Part shown: in pieces, positions 27,766-35,650 of the stretch
How positions within the stretch are numbered: the first letter of the stretch is position 1
Layout of the letters: each line of letters begins with the position of its first letter
Source of the DNA: Blastocatellia bacterium
Lineage (GTDB): Bacteria; Acidobacteriota; Blastocatellia; Chloracidobacteriales; Chloracidobacteriaceae
Length of the DNA stretch: 64,000 nucleotides
Direction of reading: 5' to 3'
Assembly: GCA_019695185.1 (NCBI GenBank)
Contig: JAIBAN010000002.1
Span: forward strand, 186,001-250,000
Position numbers and translations under genes: made by a program
Notes under the pieces: model-generated
Seen by the model: the letters and a program-made list of their open reading frames with translations, nothing else
Databases searched by the model: none
What the model was told of the DNA's origin: nothing

Positions 27766-29058
27766 ATGCGTGCAACCATCATTGTGAGCCTCTGCCTTCT
27801 CTTGGTTTGGACCCCCACGGCACCCGTGGCGGCTGAACCGCGAGCAGTGGCGGAAACAACTTTGCTGCGGGGCTCCATTCAGGATGAAACCGGAATGGCG
27901 CTCCGGAATTTCTCCCAGGCGTTAAAACAGACGCTGACGCATACGCTCCGCAACGGAAAAGAACGGATAACCCGGATTGTTCAGTATGGCGATTCCCACA
28001 CAGCAGGAGACATCACCACGGGTGCGCTTAGACGACAACTGCAAACCATGTTTGGGGATGCCGGACCGGGATTTATCCTACCGGGATTTCCCTACCCTTG
28101 GTTTTCACGGCGCGGCGTGCAACAGGCAGCCAGCAGCGGCTGGCGCATGATGGGCTTTCCGGATGGAAACTTGCCGGGTGACGGCCAGTTTGGCCTGACC
28201 GGCGTCAGCCTCAATACCAACCGGGCGGGAGAGTGGTTGCGCCTGACAACGGATAGCCGCAATTTTGAGGTGTACCTGCTTCAACAACCTGCTGGCGGAA
28301 TGGTTGAAATTCTGCTGGATGGCGCTCCCGTGCGGCGAGGGGTTTCGCTGGATGCAGCCTGGTTTGAACCTACCTACCTGGAATTTTCCACCCGGTACGA
28401 AGGCCCACACACGTTGGAAATCCGCACGGTCTCCAGCGGTGCCGTGCGGGTGCTGGGAGTGGCCGCCGAGAAGTCCAGGGCTGGAGTGGTCTACGACGTG
28501 TTTGGCATCAATGGAGCACGGGCCTCACGTCCGCTGCAATGGGATTGGAAACTACTTTCGGACAACCTCAAACGGCGGAATCCGGACTTGATTGTGATTG
28601 CTTACGGAACGAATGAAGTAAGCGATGCGGATTTCACGGCTGCCGGGTATCAGGCGGCTTTTTCCGAACTGCTCCGCCGCTTTCACACGGTTGCCCCGCA
28701 GGCTTCGTTGCTGGTGCTGGCTCCACCGGACCGGGCGGTGCGCAGCGGCGCGGGCTGGCACAGCCACCCCAATATGAGTGCCCTGGTGGAAGCGCAACGG
28801 CGGGCCGCCCGTGAAGCCGGAGCCGCTTTTTTTGATCTTTTCCATGCAATGGGGGGTCCTGGCTCCATCAATCAATGGGCCCAATTGCCCCAACCCCTGG
28901 CCCAGCCGGACCGGGTGCATCTGTCGAAACAGGGGTACCTGCTGGTCGCGGAGTGTCTTTTTCCTAAATTGACCCGGCAGACAATGGGGCCGGTCTGGGC
29001 TGATTGGCGCGCTTTTTTCATGAAATTTCTCAACCGGCTTGGACTGAAGCGGTTTTGA
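27766..29058 (+). CDS. secreted SGNH/GDSL-like hydrolase (O-acyltransferase partner), copy 1
   Basis: 430 residues. ATG at 27766 after AAAGGAG gives a signal peptide (IIVSLCLLLVWTPTAPVAA). The SGNH blocks are YGDSHTAGD with nucleophile Ser77, a glycine/Asn block YGTNEVSD, and the C-terminal Asp-x-x-His block DRVHLSKQGY. Between them is a jelly-roll-like insert. In alginate, cellulose and peptidoglycan acetylation (AlgX/AlgJ, PatB type) such periplasmic proteins move an acyl group onto a sugar hydroxyl after an MBOAT exports it. The MBOAT gene follows 12 bp later, which supports this role. Substrate polymer unknown. Confidence 0.85.
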   Translation: MRATIIVSLCLLLVWTPTAPVAAEPRAVAETTLLRGSIQDETGMALRNFSQALKQTLTHTLRNGKERITRIVQYGDSHTAGDITTGALRRQLQTMFGDAGPGFILPGFPYPWFSRRGVQQAASSGWRMMGFPDGNLPGDGQFGLTGVSLNTNRAGEWLRLTTDSRNFEVYLLQQPAGGMVEILLDGAPVRRGVSLDAAWFEPTYLEFSTRYEGPHTLEIRTVSSGAVRVLGVAAEKSRAGVVYDVFGINGARASRPLQWDWKLLSDNLKRRNPDLIVIAYGTNEVSDADFTAAGYQAAFSELLRRFHTVAPQASLLVLAPPDRAVRSGAGWHSHPNMSALVEAQRRAAREAGAAFFDLFHAMGGPGSINQWAQLPQPLAQPDRVHLSKQGYLLVAECLFPKLTRQTMGPVWADWRAFFMKFLNRLGLKRF

Positions 29059-29070
29059 AAGGATTTCACT

Positions 29071-30513
29071 ATGTTCTTGACCAGTGGCGTTTATTTCATC
29101 TTCTTACTGACTGTCTTTTTTGCTTATTGGCTGATTACGAAACCTTCGGGGCGGGTCACATTTCTGGCCGGTGCCAGTTGTTTTTTCTATGCCTGTGCCG
29201 GAGTGAAACCTTTGCTGTTGCTCCTGGCGATGGCGTTGGTTGATTTCACGACGACCCGCCTCATGGCGCAAACCGAAAGCGAACGCAAACGGAAATTTCT
29301 GTTGGCGATTTCACTTGTCACGGATATTGGAACCCTGTGCTTTTTCAAATATGCCAATTTCTTTCTCGCCACCGTAGCCGAAGGCGCAAACCGGCTGGGA
29401 TTTCCCATCACGGTTCATCCATTCAGATTTCTGGTTCCTCTGGGAATTTCGTTTTTCGTCTTTCAGTCACTGGCCTATGTGATTGATGTCTATCGCAAGG
29501 ACACGGAAGCCGTCCCGAATTTCATCGAATATTTCGGGTTTGTGACCTTCTTTCCAACGATTGTGGCAGGGCCGATTTTGCGGGCCAGACAACTGCTGCC
29601 ACAACTCCGGCAGTCAACCGTCCTGACCCCGGAAATGGGTGGCCAGGCACTCTTTCTGATTGCGGTGGGGCTGACCAAAAAATTTGCGATTGCCGATTAC
29701 CTGAGCACCAATTTTGTCGAGCGGGTGTTTGATTTTCCGGAGCGGTTTTCTTCGCTGGAAGTGCTGGTGGCGGTGTACGGCTATGCCTTGCAGATTTATG
29801 CGGATTTTTCGGGCTACAGCGACATTGCCATTGGTTCGGCCATGCTGCTGGGGTTGACGCTCCCGCTCAATTTCAATGCCCCGTACGTCTCCCGAGATTT
29901 GCCCGAATTCTGGCGGCGCTGGCACATCTCGCTTTCCACCTGGCTCCGCGATTACGTCTTTTTCACCATTGCCGGACGGCGGATGCGCAACCAAATCCTG
30001 CTTTATGCGGGACTGGTCATCACCATGCTGGTCGGTGGATTGTGGCATGGCGCAACCTGGACGTTTGTCTTCTGGGGTTTGCTCCACGGAATTGGATTGG
30101 CGCTGTATCGTGGATTTGATGCGTTGCGTGCCAAACCAGCCAATCTGGTGACCCGCCTCCTGACCCGCAAACCGACCTTTTGGTCAAAGACGACTGGTGT
30201 GTTGGCCACCTTCCACTTTGTCTGTCTAACCTGGGTTTTCTTCCGGAGTGAAACTATTTCGCAAGCTTTCGGCTTGTTGCGTCAAATCGGACGGGGTTCT
30301 ACCGATACTTCAAATCTGACGCTGCCAGTGCTGCTCGTCATCCTGCTTGGGTTTGCCGCGCACTGGCTGCCGGAAAACTGGTGGAACAGCCTGGGTCGCC
30401 GGTTTGTGACACTGCCGGCGCTTGGTCAGGCAGCCATGCTGTTTGCGCTGGCAGTAGGGCTTTACTACGTGGCCAGCAGCGACGTTGCACCCTTTATTTA
30501 CGCCAAATTTTGA
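29071..30513 (+). CDS. membrane-bound O-acyltransferase (MBOAT, AlgI/DltB-like)
   Basis: 480 residues, 10 or more membrane segments. Conserved MBOAT features are WRRWHISLSTWLRDYVF (His285) and the catalytic His326 in GGLWHGATW. AGPILRARQ and YADFSGYSDIAIG are typical of the AlgI/PatA branch. It receives an acyl group from a cytoplasmic donor and passes it across the inner membrane to a periplasmic acceptor or SGNH partner. It is flanked immediately by SGNH genes on both sides and followed by an acyl carrier protein and a KASIII-like gene, so an ACP-linked donor is suggested. Ribosome site GAAAGGA. Confidence 0.95.
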   Translation: MFLTSGVYFIFLLTVFFAYWLITKPSGRVTFLAGASCFFYACAGVKPLLLLLAMALVDFTTTRLMAQTESERKRKFLLAISLVTDIGTLCFFKYANFFLATVAEGANRLGFPITVHPFRFLVPLGISFFVFQSLAYVIDVYRKDTEAVPNFIEYFGFVTFFPTIVAGPILRARQLLPQLRQSTVLTPEMGGQALFLIAVGLTKKFAIADYLSTNFVERVFDFPERFSSLEVLVAVYGYALQIYADFSGYSDIAIGSAMLLGLTLPLNFNAPYVSRDLPEFWRRWHISLSTWLRDYVFFTIAGRRMRNQILLYAGLVITMLVGGLWHGATWTFVFWGLLHGIGLALYRGFDALRAKPANLVTRLLTRKPTFWSKTTGVLATFHFVCLTWVFFRSETISQAFGLLRQIGRGSTDTSNLTLPVLLVILLGFAAHWLPENWWNSLGRRFVTLPALGQAAMLFALAVGLYYVASSDVAPFIYAKF

Positions 30514-30540
30514 ATTCAACCAGACGTTTAGGATTTCACT

Positions 30541-32058
30541 ATGAGTTCGACTTTCAAACCCAGCGAGTTTTTGGTTTTTCCCTGGTGGAGACGGAAAACC
30601 GTTTCCACTGCAACTCACATCGAACCAATCTGGCAAAACAAAACCGCCCATACGCTCCTGTTCTTTGCCGCCTTGGCTGTGTTCCCTTACCTCGTGCCCG
30701 GCCTGGAACAGTTGCGGGTTTTGTTGCCGGCCCCAGTGCTCGCATTGATTCAACCGCATTCAACACCGGTCGCTTCCGTACCTGTCGTGGAGGGAAACCC
30801 GGTGTTTGCGGAAACCCCGATTACGGCGGAAACGCAGGAGGTACCGCCTTATGCTTCCCCTCAGAAAATCGTTACAACACCAACTCATCAAACTTTTGCT
30901 CCAGCGCAACCTCAAGCCATACCAGGTGCGATTGAGGATCCGTCTGGCCACGCTTTGGATCATTTTTTTACAGCACTCGACCAGTCGCAAACTGAAGGCC
31001 AACAGGTCCGCATCACCCACTACGGTGATTCTCCGATAACCAATGACGGCATTACCTCGACGGTTCGGCGGAAATTGCAGGAACGGTTTGGCGATGCCGG
31101 ACATGGATTCATTCTGATTGACAAGCCGTGGGGCTGGTACGGACATCTTGGCGTCACCCAAACACCCGGTGACGGATGGGAAAGCCAGTCGATGTTCATT
31201 TCGCGGGGCGACCATCGGTTCGGTCTTGGCGGAGCCAGTTTCACGGCCAAAGCCCCCAACGTCACCGCCAAATTCAGCACCGTCACGGATGGCACCGTCG
31301 GCCACACGGTTTCAGGGTTCGACGTGTATTACCTTGCCCAACCGGGCGGCGGTGATTTCGACCTGTTGCTGGACGGAACCCAATACGCCCGTGTCTCCAC
31401 CGCCGGAGACTCAGTGAAATCAGCCTTCTTTGCCGTCAAAGCTGCCGAAGGTCCCCACACCCTGCAAATCCGCACTGTTGGCAACGGAGAAGTGCGGATG
31501 TTTGGTATCACCCTGCAAAGTTCCCATCCTGGCATTCAGTATGACTCGCTGGGCGTCAACGGCGCATTCATTGGTCTGCTCACCCACTACCTTGACGAAG
31601 AACACTGGACCCAACAGCTCCAGCACCGGCAACCCGATTTGGTGATTCTGAATTACGGCACCAATGAAAGCGAATTCGAAAACCTGCCGGTCAAACAGTA
31701 CGAAGCCGACACGAAGGAAGCGATTCGACGCATTCGGGCGGCCCTTCCGGAAGTTTCAATCATGCTCGTGTCACCGATGGACCGTGGGATGCGTGCGCCC
31801 GGTGGCGGCATCATGACACGCCCGATGATTCCGAAGCTGGTGAGCATCCAGCGCAAAATCGCAGCCGAAACCGGTTGCGCCTTTTTCGATACCTTCACGG
31901 CCATGGGCGGCGAAGGCACCGTGGCCGCCTGGGTTGCCGCCCGCCCGAAACTGATGGGAAGCGATTACACGCACCCCACGTGGCAAGGCTCGGAAATCGT
32001 CGGCTCGCTCATTTCAGATGCAATGGTACGGGCTTACGAAAACAGGAAAAAGAACTGA
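30541..32058 (+). CDS. membrane-anchored SGNH hydrolase-like protein, copy 2
   Basis: 505 residues. An N-terminal membrane anchor (LLFFAALAVFPYLVPGL, about residues 39-55) is followed by a Pro/Thr/Gln-rich linker to about residue 130. The SGNH domain carries YGDSPITNDG (Ser164), NYGTNESE and the C-terminal DYTHPTWQGSEIV with the Asp-x-x-His pair. It resembles copy 1 in domain core but has a linker instead of a cleavable signal. It starts 27 bp after the MBOAT stop. Having two SGNH proteins for one MBOAT suggests successive or alternative acceptors, as for AlgJ/AlgX in alginate acetylation. Confidence 0.85.
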   Translation: MSSTFKPSEFLVFPWWRRKTVSTATHIEPIWQNKTAHTLLFFAALAVFPYLVPGLEQLRVLLPAPVLALIQPHSTPVASVPVVEGNPVFAETPITAETQEVPPYASPQKIVTTPTHQTFAPAQPQAIPGAIEDPSGHALDHFFTALDQSQTEGQQVRITHYGDSPITNDGITSTVRRKLQERFGDAGHGFILIDKPWGWYGHLGVTQTPGDGWESQSMFISRGDHRFGLGGASFTAKAPNVTAKFSTVTDGTVGHTVSGFDVYYLAQPGGGDFDLLLDGTQYARVSTAGDSVKSAFFAVKAAEGPHTLQIRTVGNGEVRMFGITLQSSHPGIQYDSLGVNGAFIGLLTHYLDEEHWTQQLQHRQPDLVILNYGTNESEFENLPVKQYEADTKEAIRRIRAALPEVSIMLVSPMDRGMRAPGGGIMTRPMIPKLVSIQRKIAAETGCAFFDTFTAMGGEGTVAAWVAARPKLMGSDYTHPTWQGSEIVGSLISDAMVRAYENRKKN

Positions 32059-32120
32059 GCGTCTCCCTTCAATCACCAGAAAAATTTTTAACAACCATCA
32101 AGTATTCACAAGGAGTTTAT

Positions 32121-32357
32121 ATGTTACCGACCCCCGTTTTGCATTACCTCACACAAGCTGCTCAAACCGCCGGAACGACGCTGCCGGATGCCCATACGTC
32201 GCTCTTTTTCTCCGGTCTGCTGGATTCGTTCTCTCTGCTCGATTTCGTGGCAGTGCTCGAAGAAACCTGTGGAATTCACGTTCCGGACAAGGAACTGCGC
32301 CCCGAAACTTTTGACACGATTGCCAAAATCGAAGCCTTTATTGCCAAAGCTCACTGA
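32121..32357 (+). CDS. acyl carrier protein
   Basis: 78 residues, with an AAGGAG ribosome site. The phosphopantetheine site is Ser36 in GLLDSFSLLDF, a variant of the canonical GxDSL. Helix IV ends FDTIAKIEAFI. It is smaller and less acidic than a housekeeping AcpP. Its place between the SGNH/MBOAT pair and a KASIII-like synthase points to a dedicated carrier for the acyl group used by this cluster, comparable to DltC in D-alanylation. Confidence 0.92.
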   Translation: MLPTPVLHYLTQAAQTAGTTLPDAHTSLFFSGLLDSFSLLDFVAVLEETCGIHVPDKELRPETFDTIAKIEAFIAKAH

Positions 32358-32365
32358 ATTCTCCT

Positions 32366-32460
32366 CTTCCTTTCACCGCAGAGGCGCAGAGGTTGCGCAG
32401 AGGTATTCTCTTTTCTCTGCGAGTTCTCTGCGAATCCTCTGCGTCTCTGCGGTGAAGGAA
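32366..32460. repeat. inverted repeat of CACCGCAGAGGCGCAGAGG type
   Basis: Left arm TTCACCGCAGAGGCGCAGAG and following (about 32370-32403); right arm (about 32415-32460) with CTCTGCGTCTCTGCGGTGAA. The arms pair over about 35 bp with mismatches. Similar 'CTCTGCG...CTCTGCGGTGAA' intergenic repeats are known from many unrelated environmental bacteria, including cyanobacteria. Confidence 0.85.
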
Positions 32461-32473
32461 AATTGAAAGATTT

Positions 32474-33478
32474 ATGACCTACATTATTGGATTCGGCAGT
32501 TATCTCCCTGAACGTATCGTAACCAATCTCGAACTGGCCTCCCGATTGGAGGTTGAACCCGATTGGATTGTCGCCAATTCGGGCATTCGTGAACGCCGCT
32601 GGGCCGGACCCAACGAAACCGCCTCTACGCTGGCGGTTCCGGCGGTGGAACAGGCGCTGACTGATGCGGCCTTGGCTCCGGAACAGATTGACTATCTGAT
32701 TGGCGGAACCCTTTCGCCGGATTATCAGGTGCCGGGCATTGCACCGCTCGTGCAGCGCAAGCTGGCCGGGTGCCGAATGATTCCGGCCCTTGATGTGCGG
32801 ATGGCCTGCTGCAACATTCTCTACAGCCTGCAACTGGCGAAAAGCCTGACCCTTTCCGGTGCCGCCCAAACGGTGGTTTGTTTTGGCGCGGAAGCCCAAT
32901 CCAAAGGGCTTGACCTGAGCCGCCGGACACCCGAAATCAGCATGCTCTTTGGCGACGGGGCAGGTGCCTGCGTGGTCAGCACCGAACCCCGGAAAAACGG
33001 TCCTTCCCTTCACATTGAAGACATTTTGATTGGCACGGATGGAACCTTTGCCGAAGACCTCGGCGTCAAAAGTCCTGGCACGGCCAACGGTGCCTTCTGG
33101 CTTGGCTCCGAGTCGGTTTCATCCATCTTCCCAACCATGAACGGTCGCACGGTGATTCTGCATGCGGTTCGCAAACTGGCGGAGGCAGCCCAGGAAATCG
33201 TGCGCCGCAACGGACTTGCCCCCGAACAGATTGACGTGGTGGTACCGCATCAGGCGAATGCCAACCTGCTGGATGCACTGGCCAAAAAGCTGGCCATCTC
33301 GCCGGAACGCATTGTCCGCAATGTCGAACGCTACGGTAACACAAGCGGCGCATCGGCCTATATCGCACTCCATCAGGCTGCCGTCGAAAAACGCTTCCAT
33401 CCGGGAGCGCGGGTGCTGGTGCTGGCTTTCGGCGCAGGATTCACCTGGGGCGCAGCGTTGTGCCGTGTCGTTCCTTAA
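32474..33478 (+). CDS. 3-oxoacyl-ACP synthase III (FabH)-like condensing or acyltransfer enzyme
   Basis: 334 residues, the standard KASIII length. Catalytic triad: Cys112 (DVRMACCNILYS; FabH usually has AACSG), His259 (VVPHQANANLL) and Asn289 (GNTSGASAYIAL). In fatty acid synthesis FabH joins acetyl-CoA to malonyl-ACP, but KASIII relatives such as CerJ also transfer acyl groups to sugar hydroxyls. Located after a dedicated ACP and SGNH/MBOAT proteins, it may load or build the acyl group. The CysCys in place of CysSer may mark a specialised subfamily. Confidence 0.88.
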   Translation: MTYIIGFGSYLPERIVTNLELASRLEVEPDWIVANSGIRERRWAGPNETASTLAVPAVEQALTDAALAPEQIDYLIGGTLSPDYQVPGIAPLVQRKLAGCRMIPALDVRMACCNILYSLQLAKSLTLSGAAQTVVCFGAEAQSKGLDLSRRTPEISMLFGDGAGACVVSTEPRKNGPSLHIEDILIGTDGTFAEDLGVKSPGTANGAFWLGSESVSSIFPTMNGRTVILHAVRKLAEAAQEIVRRNGLAPEQIDVVVPHQANANLLDALAKKLAISPERIVRNVERYGNTSGASAYIALHQAAVEKRFHPGARVLVLAFGAGFTWGAALCRVVP

Positions 33479-33536
33479 ACCCTTTTTTCCTTCTTTTTTC
33501 GAAAAGAAGCCCATCCCTTTTGGAGAACACTCGACG

Positions 33537-34328
33537 ATGAAAAAATTCGCCTTTGTTTTATTCCTGCCCATTTTGTTATTCATTGGTTCACTTTCCGTCT
33601 GCGCTCAGGACCGCGAAGAAGACCTGAGCAAGTATTTTCATGGTCATACAGCGACCTTTGTCCTCTTTGATGTCAAAAACAACAAATGGACCCGGTTCAA
33701 CAAACAGCGGAGCACCCAGCGGTTTTCACCCTGCTCTACCTTCAAAATCCCCAATTCTTTAATCGGCCTCGAAACCGGTGTGATTGCCGATGAAAATTTC
33801 GTCATCAAATGGGACGGTGTGAAACGCAGCCGCGAACCCTGGAACCACGACCATAATTTGCAGACGGCCATCCGTGATTCGGTGGTTTGGTACTATCAAG
33901 AACTGGCCCGCCGGGTGGGGCAGGAAAAAATGAAGCATTACATCACGGCCATGCACTATGGCAACGAAGACATCTCCGGCGGGATTGACCGGTTTTGGCT
34001 GAATGATTCGATCAAAATTTCAGCCGAGGAACAGGTCAAGTTCCTCTTGAAACTCCACAAAAACGAACTTCCGGTTTCGGCCCGCTCCCTCAAAATCGTG
34101 AAAGACATCACCACGCTTTCCAATGCGAAGGGTGTCATTTTTCGCGGAAAAACCGGCTCCTGGTATGGAGACAACGAGGGTTCGCTGGGCTGGTTTGTGG
34201 GTTATGTTGAACGTGACGGGAACGCCTACATTTTTGCCGCCAACGCAGAAGACCCGGCTGGCAAAGTAATTGGGCCGGACGTGCGCCGTATGGTCGAGAC
34301 ACTCCTGAAGGACAAGGGATTGCTGTAA
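33537..34328 (+). CDS. class D (OXA-type) beta-lactamase
   Basis: 263 residues. ATG at 33537 with TTTGGAGAAC upstream and a signal peptide (FVLFLPILLFIGSLSVCAQ). All class D motifs are present: Ser67-Thr-Phe-Lys70, Ser115-Val-Val, YGN 141-143, KTGS 205-208 and the LGWFVG segment, plus the usual FWLNDSIKISAEEQVKFL stretch. Lys70 would be carboxylated in the active enzyme. The expected activity is beta-lactam hydrolysis in the periplasm; penicillin-sensing BlaR-like domains are related, but no membrane sensor part is present. It is embedded in the acylation cluster, 58 bp after the KASIII gene, with no mobile element nearby, so it looks chromosomal and native. Confidence 0.95.
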   Translation: MKKFAFVLFLPILLFIGSLSVCAQDREEDLSKYFHGHTATFVLFDVKNNKWTRFNKQRSTQRFSPCSTFKIPNSLIGLETGVIADENFVIKWDGVKRSREPWNHDHNLQTAIRDSVVWYYQELARRVGQEKMKHYITAMHYGNEDISGGIDRFWLNDSIKISAEEQVKFLLKLHKNELPVSARSLKIVKDITTLSNAKGVIFRGKTGSWYGDNEGSLGWFVGYVERDGNAYIFAANAEDPAGKVIGPDVRRMVETLLKDKGLL

Positions 34329-34347
34329 CCATTTTGGAAAAGGTCAG

Positions 34348-34413
34348 AGTGACGCCTTCAGGCATGAGAAATGAGCGAATGTTCGTTGAAGCCTCACGCC
34401 TGAAGCCATCACT
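34348..34413. repeat. imperfect palindrome, CGCCTTCAGGC type
   Basis: AGTGACGCCTTCAGGC (34348-34363) and GCCTGAAGCCATCACT (34398-34413) pair at 14 of 16 positions around a 34-nt loop. Shares the CGCCTGAAGGCG theme with elements at 2061, 44091 and 61323. Confidence 0.65.
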
Positions 34414-34459
34414 CGAACTTCTCCCAAGGTTTATTGGACAACTTCTACTGAGGTCATCA

Positions 34460-35212
34460 ATGCTTACTCGCAGAGAATTCACCACCGCACTTTTTTCAAC
34501 CCTGGTCACCTCGTCCTTACTCGAAACGGTGTTCCGGGCCGATGCCTTTGGTTCTCAGGTGAAACCAGTCACGGAACACTGGCTCAAGGAAGTAAACGAC
34601 CTCGGCCACGAACTGCGTGGGCAAAAAATCGCCCCGCACCTGTGGCAACAACAGATGGAAACGCTTTTTAACCGGGTTCCCCTGCCGGACCTGCTGCGCT
34701 TCATTGATTTTGAAAAATTGATGAAGGGTGTCGAACTGCCGGACCTGGGTGTCACCACACGGGATGCCAAATTTCCAAAACTGGCCGGACTGCCGAAAGA
34801 AACGGAATTCATCGGACGGGTCTTTGCCATGTCACGGGGACGGGCCATCATTCCGCATGGCCATCGCAATATGGTGTCGGGCCATTTGATTATCAAAGGC
34901 GAAATGCATGTGCGGCATTTCGAACGGCTCCACGACGAAGCTGATTACCTCCACATGCGCCCCACCATTGACCGGCACTCCGGGGCCGGAACTGCCACGA
35001 CCATCTCCGATGAAAAAGACAATATCCACTGGCTGATTGCCAAAAGCGAAACAGCCTATACCTTTGACGTTCTGCTTCACCGCCTGAATCCCAAGCAACC
35101 AACCGTGATTGAAAACCTGGACCCGGACCGGGCGGAAAAGCTGAAAGACGAGGTGTTACGAGTAAAGAAAATTTCCGTTGAGGAAGGCTTGGAGCGTTAC
35201 GGCAAATCCTGA
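34460..35212 (+). CDS. Tat-exported cupin-like protein
   Basis: 250 residues from ATG at 34460 (TGAGGT upstream). The N-terminus MLTRREFTTALFSTLVTSSL has a twin-arginine signal pattern. The C-terminal half has a cupin-like stretch, IIPHGHRNMVSGHLIIKGEM, with a HxH metal-binding candidate, then DNIHWLIAKSE. Tat export suggests folding with a cofactor in the cytoplasm. Substrate unknown. It closes the SGNH/MBOAT/ACP cluster; its last 16 bp overlap the convergent small membrane-protein gene. Confidence 0.72.
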   Translation: MLTRREFTTALFSTLVTSSLLETVFRADAFGSQVKPVTEHWLKEVNDLGHELRGQKIAPHLWQQQMETLFNRVPLPDLLRFIDFEKLMKGVELPDLGVTTRDAKFPKLAGLPKETEFIGRVFAMSRGRAIIPHGHRNMVSGHLIIKGEMHVRHFERLHDEADYLHMRPTIDRHSGAGTATTISDEKDNIHWLIAKSETAYTFDVLLHRLNPKQPTVIENLDPDRAEKLKDEVLRVKKISVEEGLERYGKS

Positions 35213-35628
35213 TTCTCGTTTTTCAGGATATGTGCCAAAGCGGCAGCCCGATGGGCATTGGCTGCCAGCAGCGGATATGAAATTCCGAACACAAACCAGC
35301 AAAAAGCTCCGATGACAAGATTCGTGACTCCTGTCATCGGAGCTTCGTTGTGATATTCCGGATTCCCCAACAAGATGACCATTCCGCGAATCAGCGTAAA
35401 TCCTCCAATCAAAATGGAGAATGCCCGCAGGTAAGCGGCAAAAACCGATTTGGCACTCATTGAGAGTTTGAATCCGTGAAATCCTTGTTCGGTTTCAGTT
35501 CCATCTATCACCAGGTAGGTCTGAAGCGGGATACATGGAAAGAAGCCAATGAACTGAAAAAGTGTCGCCACATAAAACTGGTCTTTTACCTGGTCAACTT
35601 TTCCAAAAAGCTTCTTTCCACCCTCCAT
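35197..35628 (-). CDS. small membrane protein of unknown function
   Basis: 143 residues, ATG at 35628 with AAGAGGCG upstream. About three hydrophobic segments (FYVATLFQFIGFFPCIPL, FSILIGGFTLIRGMVILL, LVIGAFCWFVFGISYPLL). No recognised family. It overlaps the 3' end of the cupin gene by 16 bp in convergent orientation and is 22 bp upstream of the start of the gap before the M16 genes' stop, so it may be independently transcribed. Confidence 0.65.
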   Translation of the reverse strand: MEGGKKLFGKVDQVKDQFYVATLFQFIGFFPCIPLQTYLVIDGTETEQGFHGFKLSMSAKSVFAAYLRAFSILIGGFTLIRGMVILLGNPEYHNEAPMTGVTNLVIGAFCWFVFGISYPLLAANAHRAAALAHILKNENQDLP

Positions 35629-35650
35629 AAACGCCTCTTCCCAAAATTCC

